A stretch of 64,000 nucleotides of DNA from Streptomyces morookaense (GTDB lineage: Bacteria > Actinomycetota > Actinomycetes > Streptomycetales > Streptomycetaceae): NCBI RefSeq assembly GCF_013030945.1, contig NZ_JABBXF010000023.1:62001-126000 (forward strand). Direction: 5' to 3'. Both the position numbers and the translations under genes were made by a program. Below the pieces are notes generated by a model. It did no database searches. It had not been told where the DNA came from and worked only from the letters and a program-made list of their open reading frames with translations. Positions 8,704 through 16,093 of this stretch are shown here, piece after piece. The stretch's first letter is position 1; each line of letters opens with the position of its first letter.

Positions 8704-8892
8704 ATGCCGGAATACGAATTCTGTGATGTGTATGTGCCGCGGGGGGTCTCCCGAGGGGCGGCCACACGCCTGCTGACCGATCATGCCGAGTACGGACACT
8801 GGGAGTTGGACCGTCTGCGCCTGTATCCCGACGGCAGCCGCAGGGTGCGGTTGCGGCGGCGGATCATCCGCCAGCTGCGCGCCACATGGTGA
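8704..8892 (+). CDS. DUF5703 family small protein
   Basis: A 62-residue protein (MPEYEFCDVYVPRGVSRGAA...) ending in a basic run (RRVRLRRRIIRQLRATW). Length and sequence fit the DUF5703 family of short actinobacterial proteins, which has no assigned role. The ATG at 8704 follows a rather AT-rich stretch (ACAATAGATGCG), so the mRNA may have a very short leader. The next gene downstream is on the other strand, and a strong bidirectional hairpin separates them. Confidence 0.8.
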   Translation: MPEYEFCDVYVPRGVSRGAATRLLTDHAEYGHWELDRLRLYPDGSRRVRLRRRIIRQLRATW

Positions 8893-8920
8893 CCGCGCGG
8901 ACGGCTGCGAGGACACGGCA

Positions 8921-8953
8921 GGAGCGGGCCCCGCGACCTGCGGGGCCCGCTCC
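8921..8953. terminator. bidirectional terminator between DUF5703 gene and chpC
   Basis: Perfect 14-bp arms GGAGCGGGCCCCGC (8921-8934) and GCGGGGCCCGCTCC (8940-8953) enclose a five-base loop. The hairpin sits between convergent genes and can serve both. It has no U-tract. Confidence 0.75.
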
Positions 8954-8974
8954 GTGCTGCGGTGATGTACGGGC

Positions 8975-9859
8975 TCAGCCCTGCGCGCCGCGCGAGCGGC
9001 GGTAGAGGACGGCACCGCCGAGCAGCATCGCGGCACTGGCCGCACCGGCGATGCCGACCTGGCCGGCGCCGGTGTGCGCGAGCTGGGCGGCCTTGGTGCC
9101 GGCCTGCGCCATGGTGGACGGCTGCTCGGGCGCACGGTGCACACCCTTCACCGCGGTGACGGGCTTGACCTCGTGCGTGCCGGGCGCGCCGGGGACGTGG
9201 CCGCCCGGCTGGTGCTGCGCGGGCTGCTGGTGGGCCGGCTGGCCGCCCTCCGAGGGCGGGTTGCCGTGCTGCTGCCCGTGCCCGGGGTGGTGCGGACCGT
9301 GGTCGTCGCAGTCGTCGGACGGGGGCCGGCCGTGGTCGTGACCCGGCTCGTGCCCGCGGGGGCCGCCCTGCTCGTGGTCGCCGCCGCCGTCGTTGAAGCA
9401 CCCGTTGCCGGTGGCCGAGTTGCCGATGCCGACGGCGCTGACGTTGTCGCCGCAGGCGTTGACCGGGACGCTGACCGGCACCTGCACGACGTTCCCGGAG
9501 GCGATGCCGGGCGAGTGCTCGGCCTTGCCAGCGGCGAGGGCGACTCCGGTGCCGTGGCCCTCGTGGCCGTTGTTGCCGTGGCCCTTGTGGCCCTCGTGAC
9601 CCCGGTGGGCGTGGCCGCCGCCGTTGATGCAGGTGTTCCCCGAGGCCGAGTTGAGCAGGCCGATCACGTTCACGGTGTTGCCACAGACGTTCACCGGAGC
9701 GTGGACCGGGACCTGCACGGTGTTGCCCGAGGCGACACCGGGGGAATGCGCGGCGACGCCCTCGGCGCCGGTGTCCGCGTGTGCGTAGCCGCCGGTGACG
9801 GCGAGTACCCCGCTCGCCGCCGCTACGGTGAGCAGGCCCTTCTTGGAGACCTGTCGCAT
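8975..9859 (-). CDS. chpC: long chaplin, cell-wall anchored (ChpC type)
   Basis: 294 residues. A Sec signal peptide (MRQVSKKGLLTVAAASG...YAHA) precedes two chaplin domains, each with the paired-cysteine pattern: VCGNTVNVIGLLNSASGNTC and ACGDNVSAVGIGNSATGNGC. A His/Gly/Pro-rich spacer (about residues 160-245) follows, then a sorting signal LAHTG (class E sortase type), a hydrophobic helix and RRSRGAQG. Long chaplins are linked to the wall by sortase and help coat aerial hyphae with an amyloid, water-repellent layer. The start is the ATG at 9857-9859 behind GAGGGGC. The order chpC-chpH matches S. coelicolor SCO1674-SCO1675. Expression is expected in aerial growth under BldN control (family knowledge). 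Confidence 0.95.
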   Translation of the reverse strand: MRQVSKKGLLTVAAASGVLAVTGGYAHADTGAEGVAAHSPGVASGNTVQVPVHAPVNVCGNTVNVIGLLNSASGNTCINGGGHAHRGHEGHKGHGNNGHEGHGTGVALAAGKAEHSPGIASGNVVQVPVSVPVNACGDNVSAVGIGNSATGNGCFNDGGGDHEQGGPRGHEPGHDHGRPPSDDCDDHGPHHPGHGQQHGNPPSEGGQPAHQQPAQHQPGGHVPGAPGTHEVKPVTAVKGVHRAPEQPSTMAQAGTKAAQLAHTGAGQVGIAGAASAAMLLGGAVLYRRSRGAQG

Positions 9860-10012
9860 TGCTTCTGCCCCTCTGCTGCTTTTTGCGCTTCTTGCCATGT
9901 CGAAAACCGAGCGGCACAGCCGACGGCTCATCGAAACCCCGGCGGCTCCGAAGCACATGGCGCGCGCTTCGGAGCCGCCCTCCTTCAAACCCTCATGGAA
10001 GGGGGCACAACG

Positions 10013-10246
10013 TCACTTGTTGACACAGGTGTTGCCGGTGGCCGGGTTCAGCAGGCCGACCACGTTGATCGTGTTGCCACACACGTTGAGCGGGACCTGC
10101 ACCGGCGCCTGGACGACATTCCCGGAGACGACTCCGGGGTCGTTCACGGCAGCGCCCTCGGCGCCCGAGCTGGCAGCAGCCACCCCCGCGCCCGCGAGCA
10201 CGAGACCGCCGGTGGCAGCCGCAGCAGCGGCGACCTTCTTGAGCAT
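10013..10246 (-). CDS. chpH: short secreted chaplin (ChpH type)
   Basis: 77 residues: a signal peptide (MLKKVAAAAAATGGLVLAGAGVAAA) and one chaplin domain with NVVQAPVQVPLNVCGNTINV and GNTC near the C-terminus; the two cysteines form the family disulphide. Short chaplins self-assemble into amyloid fibrils at the air-water interface and are required for aerial hyphae. The ATG follows GGAGGAATCC, a strong ribosome site. It is the upstream gene of the pair with chpC, 153 bp away, so each may have its own promoter. Confidence 0.95.
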   Translation of the reverse strand: MLKKVAAAAAATGGLVLAGAGVAAASSGAEGAAVNDPGVVSGNVVQAPVQVPLNVCGNTINVVGLLNPATGNTCVNK

Positions 10247-10266
10247 TGGATTCCTCCTAGTTGGCA

Positions 10267-10289
10267 TGCGGTCCCAGCCGCGGACCGCA
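10267..10289. promoter_or_regulatory. hairpin in the chpH 5' leader
   Basis: TGCGGTCC (10267-10274) and GGACCGCA (10282-10289) form a perfect 8-bp stem. On the minus strand it ends about 20 bases before the chpH start codon, upstream of the GGAGGA ribosome site. It could be a leader structure that protects the mRNA or tunes translation, or a protein-binding palindrome. Confidence 0.45.
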
Positions 10290-10399
10290 CACCTGTAACG
10301 ACACGGAGGCAATCGGGCTACGTCGCCACGAGGTCATTCACTCTTTCCGGCTACGAAAGCGTCAAGATCGAGCAGACTGGCTTTTGTTCAGTACCCGAC

Positions 10400-11740
10400 T
10401 CAGCACTGATCCAGGAAGCGGTCGAGCACCCGCGCCCCGAATTTCAGACCATCGACCGGCACCCGCTCGTCCACTCCGTGGAACATTCCGGCGAAGTCCA
10501 GCTCGGGGGGCAGCTTGAGGGGGGCGAAGCCGAAGCAGCGGATGCCGAGGTCGGCGAAGGACTTGGCGTCGGTGCCGCCGGAGAGCATGTAGGGCACGGC
10601 GCGCGCGATGGGGTCCTCGGCCTTCAGCGCCGACTGCATCGCGTCCACGAGGGCGCCGTCGAAGCTCGTCTCCACGGCCTTGTCCGCGTGCACGTCCTCG
10701 CGCCGCACGCGCGGGCCGAGGATCCGGTCGAGGTCGGCGAGGAACTCCTCCTCGTACCCCGGCAGGAACCGGCCGTCGACATGCGCCGTGGCCTGCCCGG
10801 GGATCACATTGACCTTGTAGCCCGCGCCGAGCATGGTCGGGGCCGCGCTGTTGCGCAGCGTGGTGCCGATCATCCTGGCGATGCCGCCGAGCTTGGCGAG
10901 GGTGGTCTCCATGTCCTCCGGGTCGAGCGGGGTGCCGAGCGCGTCGGAGAGCTCGTCGAGGAAGGACCGCACGGTCTTGGTCATCCGCACCGGGAACTGG
11001 TGCCGCCCCAGCCGGGCGACCGCCTCGCAGAGCTCGGTGATCGCGTTGTCCGTGTTGGTCATCGAGCCGTGGCCGGCGGTGCCGTCCACGGTGAGCCGCA
11101 TCCAGTGCATGCCCTTCTCGGCCGTCTCGATCAGGTACAGCCGCAGGTTCTCGTTGACCGTGAAGGAGAAGCCGCCGACCTCGCCGATGGCCTCGGTCAC
11201 CCCCTCGAAGAGCCCGGGGTGCTTGTCGACCAGGTGGCGGGCGCCGTAGGTGCCGCCCGCCTCCTCGTCGGCGAGGAAGGCGAGCACGACGTCGCGCGGG
11301 GGCTTGCGGCCCGAACGCATCCGGTCGCGGACGACCGCGAGCGTCATCGCGTCCATGTCCTTCATGTCGACCGCGCCGCGCCCCCAGACGCACCCGTCGG
11401 CGATCTCGCCGGAGAAGGGGTGATGGGTCCAGTCACCGGCATCGGCCGGGACGACGTCGGTGTGCCCGTGGATGAGCAGGGCGGGCCGGGACGGGTCCTC
11501 GCCCTCGATACGGGCCACGGTCGAGGCGCGGCCCTTGTGGGACTCGAAGATCTGCGGCTCCAGCCCGACCTCGGCGAGCTTCTCGGCCACGTACTCGGCG
11601 GCGGCGCGCTCCCCGGGTCCGGAGTGGTCGCCGTAATTGCTGGTGTCGATCCGGATCAGATCGCGGCAGAGGTCGACGACCTCGCTCTCCGCGCTACCCG
11701 CCCCCGCGCCTCCGCTACGGGCCGGCTTCGACTCGCTCAC
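10400..11740 (-). CDS. M20-family metallopeptidase/amidohydrolase
   Basis: 446 residues from a GTG at 11738-11740 preceded by AGGAGGCAGC. Zinc-binding motifs of the M20/M25/M40 family are in order: LLIHGHTDVVPA (His and Asp), GRGAVDMKD (bridging Asp), LAFLADEEAGG (catalytic and metal-binding Glu pair), and a C-terminal metal His probably in FHGVDERVPVDGL. A dimerisation (lid) domain with TAGHGSMTNTDNAI lies in the middle. Such enzymes remove N-acyl or peptide groups from amino acids or dipeptides in the cytosol; the substrate is not determined. It lies upstream of the chaplins but is separated by a 153 bp regulatory region. Confidence 0.92.
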   Translation of the reverse strand: MSESKPARSGGAGAGSAESEVVDLCRDLIRIDTSNYGDHSGPGERAAAEYVAEKLAEVGLEPQIFESHKGRASTVARIEGEDPSRPALLIHGHTDVVPADAGDWTHHPFSGEIADGCVWGRGAVDMKDMDAMTLAVVRDRMRSGRKPPRDVVLAFLADEEAGGTYGARHLVDKHPGLFEGVTEAIGEVGGFSFTVNENLRLYLIETAEKGMHWMRLTVDGTAGHGSMTNTDNAITELCEAVARLGRHQFPVRMTKTVRSFLDELSDALGTPLDPEDMETTLAKLGGIARMIGTTLRNSAAPTMLGAGYKVNVIPGQATAHVDGRFLPGYEEEFLADLDRILGPRVRREDVHADKAVETSFDGALVDAMQSALKAEDPIARAVPYMLSGGTDAKSFADLGIRCFGFAPLKLPPELDFAGMFHGVDERVPVDGLKFGARVLDRFLDQC

Positions 11741-11943
11741 GCTGCCTCCTCGGTGGTTCATCGGCCGGGGCCCGACTGCGGACGGACCCCGGCCCTGGGT
11801 CCACCCGCCATCCTCCCTCGCCCGTTCCCGCAGCCCAAGGCCGCAATGCTGCCGACATGTGCGCGCAACGGACGGCTCCGCGCGGCCCCGGGCCCCGTCG
11901 TCCGGCCGGGTGATCGAGCACCCCCGGATGTTTGCTATTGTTT

Positions 11944-11975
11944 TCTCTGTCGCCGCGGGGAACACCCCGCAGAGA
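11944..11975. other. hairpin upstream of tRNA-Leu
   Basis: TCTCT (11944-11948) pairs with AGAGA (11971-11975), and GCGGGG (11955-11960) pairs with CCCCGC (11965-11970), with a bulge on one side. It ends 11 bases before the tRNA, so it would lie in the 5' leader of the precursor. The AT-rich TATTGT at 11936-11941 could be a -10 element; no good -35 is seen. Confidence 0.35.
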
Positions 11976-11986
11976 CAAACACCTGA

Positions 11987-12071
11987 GTCCGGGTGGCGGA
12001 ATGGCAGACGCGCTAGCTTGAGGTGCTAGTGCCCTTTATCGGGCGTGGGGGTTCAAGTCCCCCCTCGGACA
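11987..12071 (+). tRNA. tRNA-Leu (anticodon GAG)
   Basis: A class II tRNA of about 85 bases. Acceptor arms GTCCGGG and CTCGGAC pair with one wobble. The anticodon stem is CTAGC/GCTAG with loop TTGAGGT, giving anticodon GAG, which reads CUC and CUU. A long variable arm is present (GTGCCCTTTATCGGGCGT), as expected for leucine tRNAs, and the T arm is GGGGGTTCAAGTCCCCC. No CCA is encoded. A terminator follows 14 bases later. Confidence 0.95.
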
Positions 12072-12085
12072 CTCACAGAAAAAAG

Positions 12086-12110
12086 AAACCCCAGCCGAGC
12101 TGGGGTTTTT
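12086..12110 (+). terminator. Rho-independent terminator of tRNA-Leu
   Basis: AAACCCCAGC (12086-12095), loop CGA, GCTGGGGTTT (12099-12108), then further T residues. This is a classic intrinsic terminator and the best one in the window. Confidence 0.9.
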
Positions 12111-12147
12111 CTGTGTGTTCGGATCCACATCACACGGGCGTCAAGGC

Positions 12148-13587
12148 ATGAACGTTTCTCTCACCGACCGGCCCGCCGGCACCCCCACGACGGGCCGCAC
12201 CGTCCGGGTGGGCGTGCTGGTCACCGCGCTTCTCACGGCCTGCATTGCGTTCCAGCTCAATGCCAGCATGCTCAGCCCCGCGCTGAAGAGCATCCAGGAC
12301 AGCCTCGGGGCGAGCTCCGCGGAGGTCGGCCTCACCCAGACCGCCTTCTTCACCTCGGCGGCGCTGTTCTCGCTCTTCCTGCCGCGGCTCGGCGATGTCG
12401 TCGGGCGCCGCAAGGTGCTGGCCGGGATGCTGGCCCTGATGGCCGTCGGCTGCGTGGTCGCGGCGCTGGCGGGCAGCGTGCCGATGCTGTTCGTGGGCCG
12501 CATCCTGCAGGGTGCGTCCGGCCCGACCGTCCCGCTGTGTCTGATCATGCTGCGGCAGGAGGTCACCGAGCCCAAGCGGTACGGGACCCTGCTCGGCATG
12601 ATCACCGCCGTCAACGGCGGCGTCGCCGGCGTCGACTCCCTCGCGGGCGGCTTCCTCGCCGACAAGCACGGCTTCCAGGCCGTCTTCTGGGCCATGGCCG
12701 TCGTGGCCCTGATCGCGACCGTGCTGGCCGCCACCCTGACGCCCGAGTCCAAGGTCGCCGACGCGCACCGGATGGACTGGCCCGGCGTCGCGCTCCTCGT
12801 CGTCTCGGTCGGCTCGCTGCTCGTCGCCCTGAACGAGGCCGGCAAGCTCGCCGCCGCGAACTGGGGCCTGGTCGCCGGCCTGGTCGTCGTCGCCGCGGCC
12901 GCGTTCGCCGTGTTCTGGCGCATCGAGGACCGCTCCGCGCACCCGCTGGTCGCCACCCGGCACCTCAAGCAGCGGGCCACCTGGGCCACGCTGCTGACCA
13001 CCACGCTCACCATGACCGGCGTGTTCGCCGTCATGAACGGCCTGATCCCGGCCTTCGCCCAGGACGCCAAGGCCGGTCTCGGCATGACCGCCGAGCAGTC
13101 CGCGTGGTGGACCCTCACCCCGTACGCCCTCGCCGGGCTGGCCATGGGCCCGGTCGCCGGCCGCCTCGCCGCCACCTTCGGCTACGGGCGCGTCCTGCGG
13201 ATCGGCCTCGTCGGGTCGGTGGCCTCCGTCGTCCTGATGATCGTCACGATCCCGGAGCACTCCCGCGTGATGCTGCTGGTGACGTCGGTCCTCGTGGGCA
13301 TCGCCTACGCGGGCGTGGCGAACATCGTGCTCAACGGGCTCGGCATCGTGCTGTCCCCGAACGAGAACCCCGGCTTCCTGCCCGGCCTCAACGCCGGCGC
13401 GTTCAACCTGGGCGCGGGCCTCAGCTTCGCCCTGCTGTTCGCCGTGCAGACGGCGGCCCAGCCGTCCGACCCGGCGTCGGCGAGCGGGTACGTCACCAGC
13501 ATGATCGCCGGTGTGGTCATCATGGCCGCCGCGATCGGGACGTCCTTCCTGATCCCGAAGCCGGTGGCGGCGGAGGCGCAGGAGTAA
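12148..13587 (+). CDS. MFS transporter, drug/proton antiporter type
   Basis: 479 residues from the ATG at 12148. There are about 14 hydrophobic helices. The first loop carries RLGDVVGRRKVLAGM, the MFS motif A (GDxxGRR), and FVGRILQGASGPTVPLC is the motif B/C-like region. The length and helix count fit the DHA2 (14-spanner) exporters. The substrate is unknown. It lies immediately after the tRNA-Leu terminator and has its own hairpin after the stop. An in-frame GTG at 12115 would add 11 residues. I see no regulator next to it. Confidence 0.9.
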   Translation: MNVSLTDRPAGTPTTGRTVRVGVLVTALLTACIAFQLNASMLSPALKSIQDSLGASSAEVGLTQTAFFTSAALFSLFLPRLGDVVGRRKVLAGMLALMAVGCVVAALAGSVPMLFVGRILQGASGPTVPLCLIMLRQEVTEPKRYGTLLGMITAVNGGVAGVDSLAGGFLADKHGFQAVFWAMAVVALIATVLAATLTPESKVADAHRMDWPGVALLVVSVGSLLVALNEAGKLAAANWGLVAGLVVVAAAAFAVFWRIEDRSAHPLVATRHLKQRATWATLLTTTLTMTGVFAVMNGLIPAFAQDAKAGLGMTAEQSAWWTLTPYALAGLAMGPVAGRLAATFGYGRVLRIGLVGSVASVVLMIVTIPEHSRVMLLVTSVLVGIAYAGVANIVLNGLGIVLSPNENPGFLPGLNAGAFNLGAGLSFALLFAVQTAAQPSDPASASGYVTSMIAGVVIMAAAIGTSFLIPKPVAAEAQE

Positions 13588-13612
13588 CGGCGCCGCGCCG
13601 CCCGTACCCTTC

Positions 13613-13641
13613 GGAAGCCCCGGCCGCGCGCCGGGGCTTCC
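13613..13641. terminator. hairpin after the MFS gene
   Basis: GGAAGCCCCGG (13613-13623) and CCGGGGCTTCC (13631-13641) pair perfectly over 11 bp with a 7-base loop. It lies 25 bases after the TAA of the MFS gene and before the ferredoxin gene. Confidence 0.75.
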
Positions 13642-13670
13642 GGCTTTCCGCGGTGCGTATCATCGGCCGG

Positions 13671-14060
13671 ATGATCTCCAAGAAGGCCTCCGCCGCCCCC
13701 TGCCGGATCACCGTGTGCCGCGGCTGCTGCTGCGGCGACCCGGCGAAGGTGCCCGGGGTCGACCACGGCGGGCAGATACCCCGGCTCCGCGCGGCGCTGG
13801 ACGGGGCGGCGCAGGTGAGGGCGTCGGAGTGCCTGGACGTCTGCGACCAGGCCAATGTGGTCGTGGTCCAGCCGTCGGCCGCGGGGCGGGCCGCCGGGGG
13901 GCGGCCCGTGTGGCTGGGACTCGTCAACGACGACGAGGCGCTCGCCGACATAGCGGCGTGGGTCCGGGCCGGGGGGCCGGGCTTGGCGGAGCCGCCGGGG
14001 GTGCTGGATCTGTACGAGTTCACGGTGTCGCGCCGCGTGGGGAAGGCCCTGGAGGGCTGA
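13671..14060 (+). CDS. (2Fe-2S) ferredoxin domain protein, thioredoxin-like fold
   Basis: 129 residues starting MISKKASAAPCRITVCRG. Cysteines are placed as in thioredoxin-like [2Fe-2S] ferredoxins: an N-terminal group (TVCRGCCCGDP) and a second pair in ASECLDVCDQANVVVVQPS. It is probably a small electron carrier or cobalamin-pathway-type ferredoxin. No electron partner is adjacent, so its role is open. The ATG at 13671 lacks a strong ribosome site; an in-frame GTG six codons upstream is an alternative. It is followed by a copy of the dispersed repeat and a convergent amine oxidase gene. Confidence 0.8.
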   Translation: MISKKASAAPCRITVCRGCCCGDPAKVPGVDHGGQIPRLRAALDGAAQVRASECLDVCDQANVVVVQPSAAGRAAGGRPVWLGLVNDDEALADIAAWVRAGGPGLAEPPGVLDLYEFTVSRRVGKALEG

Positions 14061-14064
14061 GGCC

Positions 14065-14120
14065 GCGCCCCGCAGGGGCGCGGGGAACTGCGCGACCGGC
14101 CACGACGAGCCCGCAGTCGA
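14065..14120. repeat. dispersed intergenic palindromic repeat, copy 1
   Basis: Stem GCGCCCC-GCA-GGGGCGC (14065-14081), then GGGGAACTGCGCGACC and a distal CCCGCAGTCGA. It sits between the convergent ferredoxin and amine oxidase genes and may act as a terminator for both. See the separate finding on the family. Confidence 0.75.
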
Positions 14121-14144
14121 CGCACCGCACCTCGCGCGGAGCGC

Positions 14145-16073
14145 TTACGGCAAGTCCAGCGCCGGGTTCCTGTCGAAGAACCCCGTCGGCTTCAGCGCGA
14201 AGCCGGTCGCATCGACGGGCATGACCGGCCACTCCTCCAACCGCGGCAGATGCGTCGGCCCGAACGTGTGCCACACCGTCAGCTCCGTCTCCCGCAGGGA
14301 CTCCCCGCCTGCCGTCCACTCCGGCAGGCCCGCGCCCCCGGGGTGCTGGTTGGGGTGCTCGCCCGCCGGGTGGCGGCGGTCGGGGCGGTGCCGGGTGACC
14401 CATACGTGCTTGGTGCCGTACGCCATGCGCCGGGCCACCGGCGAGCCGGGGCGGGCGAGGACGGGCGGGCCGGGCTGGGGGACGAGCGTGTAGGCGACCG
14501 GCTGACCCATGCGGTTCCGCACAGCGGGGTTGGTGATGCGCCAGCGGCGGCCGACGGCCGGGTCCGCGAGGCGGCCGCCCTGTGCGCTGTCCGCGAGCAC
14601 GGTCGTCCGGGTCGTGAACGCATTGCCGTTGGGGTTCCCGGGCCCGTCCGGCAGCGGCACCACGTCCACTTCCTCGACCGTGTTGGCCGGGCCGTCGACG
14701 GCCGCGTCGAGCCGTACGCAGAACAGGTGCTGGTGGTACGGCGCGAGCAGCCCCGGCGCCACCTCCGTGCCGAACGGCGAGCCCGCGCCCGGCTCGACGG
14801 CCGAGGTCTGCACGATGCCGGTGGACTTGGCCTCGAAGGCGATGGTGCCGTCCTGGTGGAAGTACCAGTAGAAGCCGTAGTCGTAGTTGCCGACGGTGGC
14901 GATGAAGGAGACGACCAGGCGGCGTGAACGGCGGCTCTCCACGGCCTCGTCGGCGAAGATGTCCGTGTGCTTCCACAGGAGTCCGTGGTCCTCCTCGTGG
15001 ATGCAGACCGCGTTGGGCAGCGTCTGCGGCATGCCCAGGTCGTCGGCGACGACGGCGTCGAGGTAGCGGATCTCGCCGAGGCAGTCGCAGCCGAGGCGGA
15101 GGGCGTTGGCGTTGGTGCCGAGCCCGTACTCGCCCGCGTCGAGGAAGGCGACCCAGTTGCGGGACGGGTCCGGTTCCCCGTAGGCCACGGCCATCTCGGC
15201 GAGGGAGGCACGGTGCAGCACGGAGCGTTCGCGGTCGCCGTCGCGGTGGGCGATGCGGTGCAGGACGAGGCCCTCGCGGGCGTTGAAGTCGACGCGGAAG
15301 CTCCAGTTCTGCCAGGTGAGGAGCGGGCCGTCGAGGCGGAAGGAGGGGCCTTCGGGCTGGGTGATCTCCAGCGGGCGCAGGTCGGTGCGGGCGGGGCCGG
15401 TGAACTCGGGTGCGTAGCGCCCGCATTCGGCGGGTACGGGCACCGCTCCGGTGTCGACGAGGCGGACCACCCGCCGCTCGGTCACGTCGACGTCGGCCAC
15501 CAGCCCGCCCACCGGGTGGGCCCACGGGTTGTCGGACGCGTCGCAGCGCAGCCAGGTCAGCGAGCGCACCAGGCGACGGTCCGGCCGGGCGTCGGGTGTG
15601 CAACCGGCCGCCAGCGGTGCGCAGATGGCCAGTTCCATGGCCTCGTCCGTTATGCCGCGGGCGGCCATCGCCGTGCGCCAGCCGGGGTCGGTCTTGACGA
15701 TCGCGTCGACGGCGCCCTGTTCCTCGAAGGTGAGCTGCGGCTGTCCGTCGGTGGCGGGGTCGAGTTCCCGGTGGGCGAGGAGCACTTGGGCGGTGACGTC
15801 GACGACGGCTTCGGCCGCGGTGCCGGTGGCCGTGTCGAGGAGGGTGACCCGGAGTCTGCGGACCACCGGGTCGCCGGGGCGGTGGGCGGCCGCGGTGTGC
15901 CGCTCGGGCTCGTCGAGCAGGACGAGGGGGAAGCGGGTGGTGTCGTGCACCATGCCCGCTTTCTCGAGTATGCGGCGGGCCTCGGTGATCTCCTCGGCGC
16001 TCAGCGGGTCGAGGGGGTGCGGGTGTGCGGGGCCCGTGGGGGGTGTGGGGCGTGGGTGGCAGCAGGAGGACAT
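14145..16073 (-). CDS. primary-amine oxidase (copper amine oxidase)
   Basis: 642 residues from the ATG at 16071-16073. It oxidises primary amines to aldehydes with release of ammonia and H2O2. Landmarks are in order: catalytic base Asp in FLDAGEYGLG, the cofactor tyrosine in VGNYDYGF (the N-Y-D/E-Y motif that becomes topaquinone), copper ligands HxH in PYHQHLF, and the third copper histidine in VWHTFGPTH. N2/N3-like domains precede the catalytic domain. A short Cys/His-rich leader (MSSCCHPRP) is unusual. The gene follows an APC permease by 20 bp on the same strand, so amine uptake and oxidation are probably coupled. Confidence 0.95.
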   Translation of the reverse strand: MSSCCHPRPTPPTGPAHPHPLDPLSAEEITEARRILEKAGMVHDTTRFPLVLLDEPERHTAAAHRPGDPVVRRLRVTLLDTATGTAAEAVVDVTAQVLLAHRELDPATDGQPQLTFEEQGAVDAIVKTDPGWRTAMAARGITDEAMELAICAPLAAGCTPDARPDRRLVRSLTWLRCDASDNPWAHPVGGLVADVDVTERRVVRLVDTGAVPVPAECGRYAPEFTGPARTDLRPLEITQPEGPSFRLDGPLLTWQNWSFRVDFNAREGLVLHRIAHRDGDRERSVLHRASLAEMAVAYGEPDPSRNWVAFLDAGEYGLGTNANALRLGCDCLGEIRYLDAVVADDLGMPQTLPNAVCIHEEDHGLLWKHTDIFADEAVESRRSRRLVVSFIATVGNYDYGFYWYFHQDGTIAFEAKSTGIVQTSAVEPGAGSPFGTEVAPGLLAPYHQHLFCVRLDAAVDGPANTVEEVDVVPLPDGPGNPNGNAFTTRTTVLADSAQGGRLADPAVGRRWRITNPAVRNRMGQPVAYTLVPQPGPPVLARPGSPVARRMAYGTKHVWVTRHRPDRRHPAGEHPNQHPGGAGLPEWTAGGESLRETELTVWHTFGPTHLPRLEEWPVMPVDATGFALKPTGFFDRNPALDLP

Positions 16074-16093
16074 GCGGAAACCTTTCTCTATGC

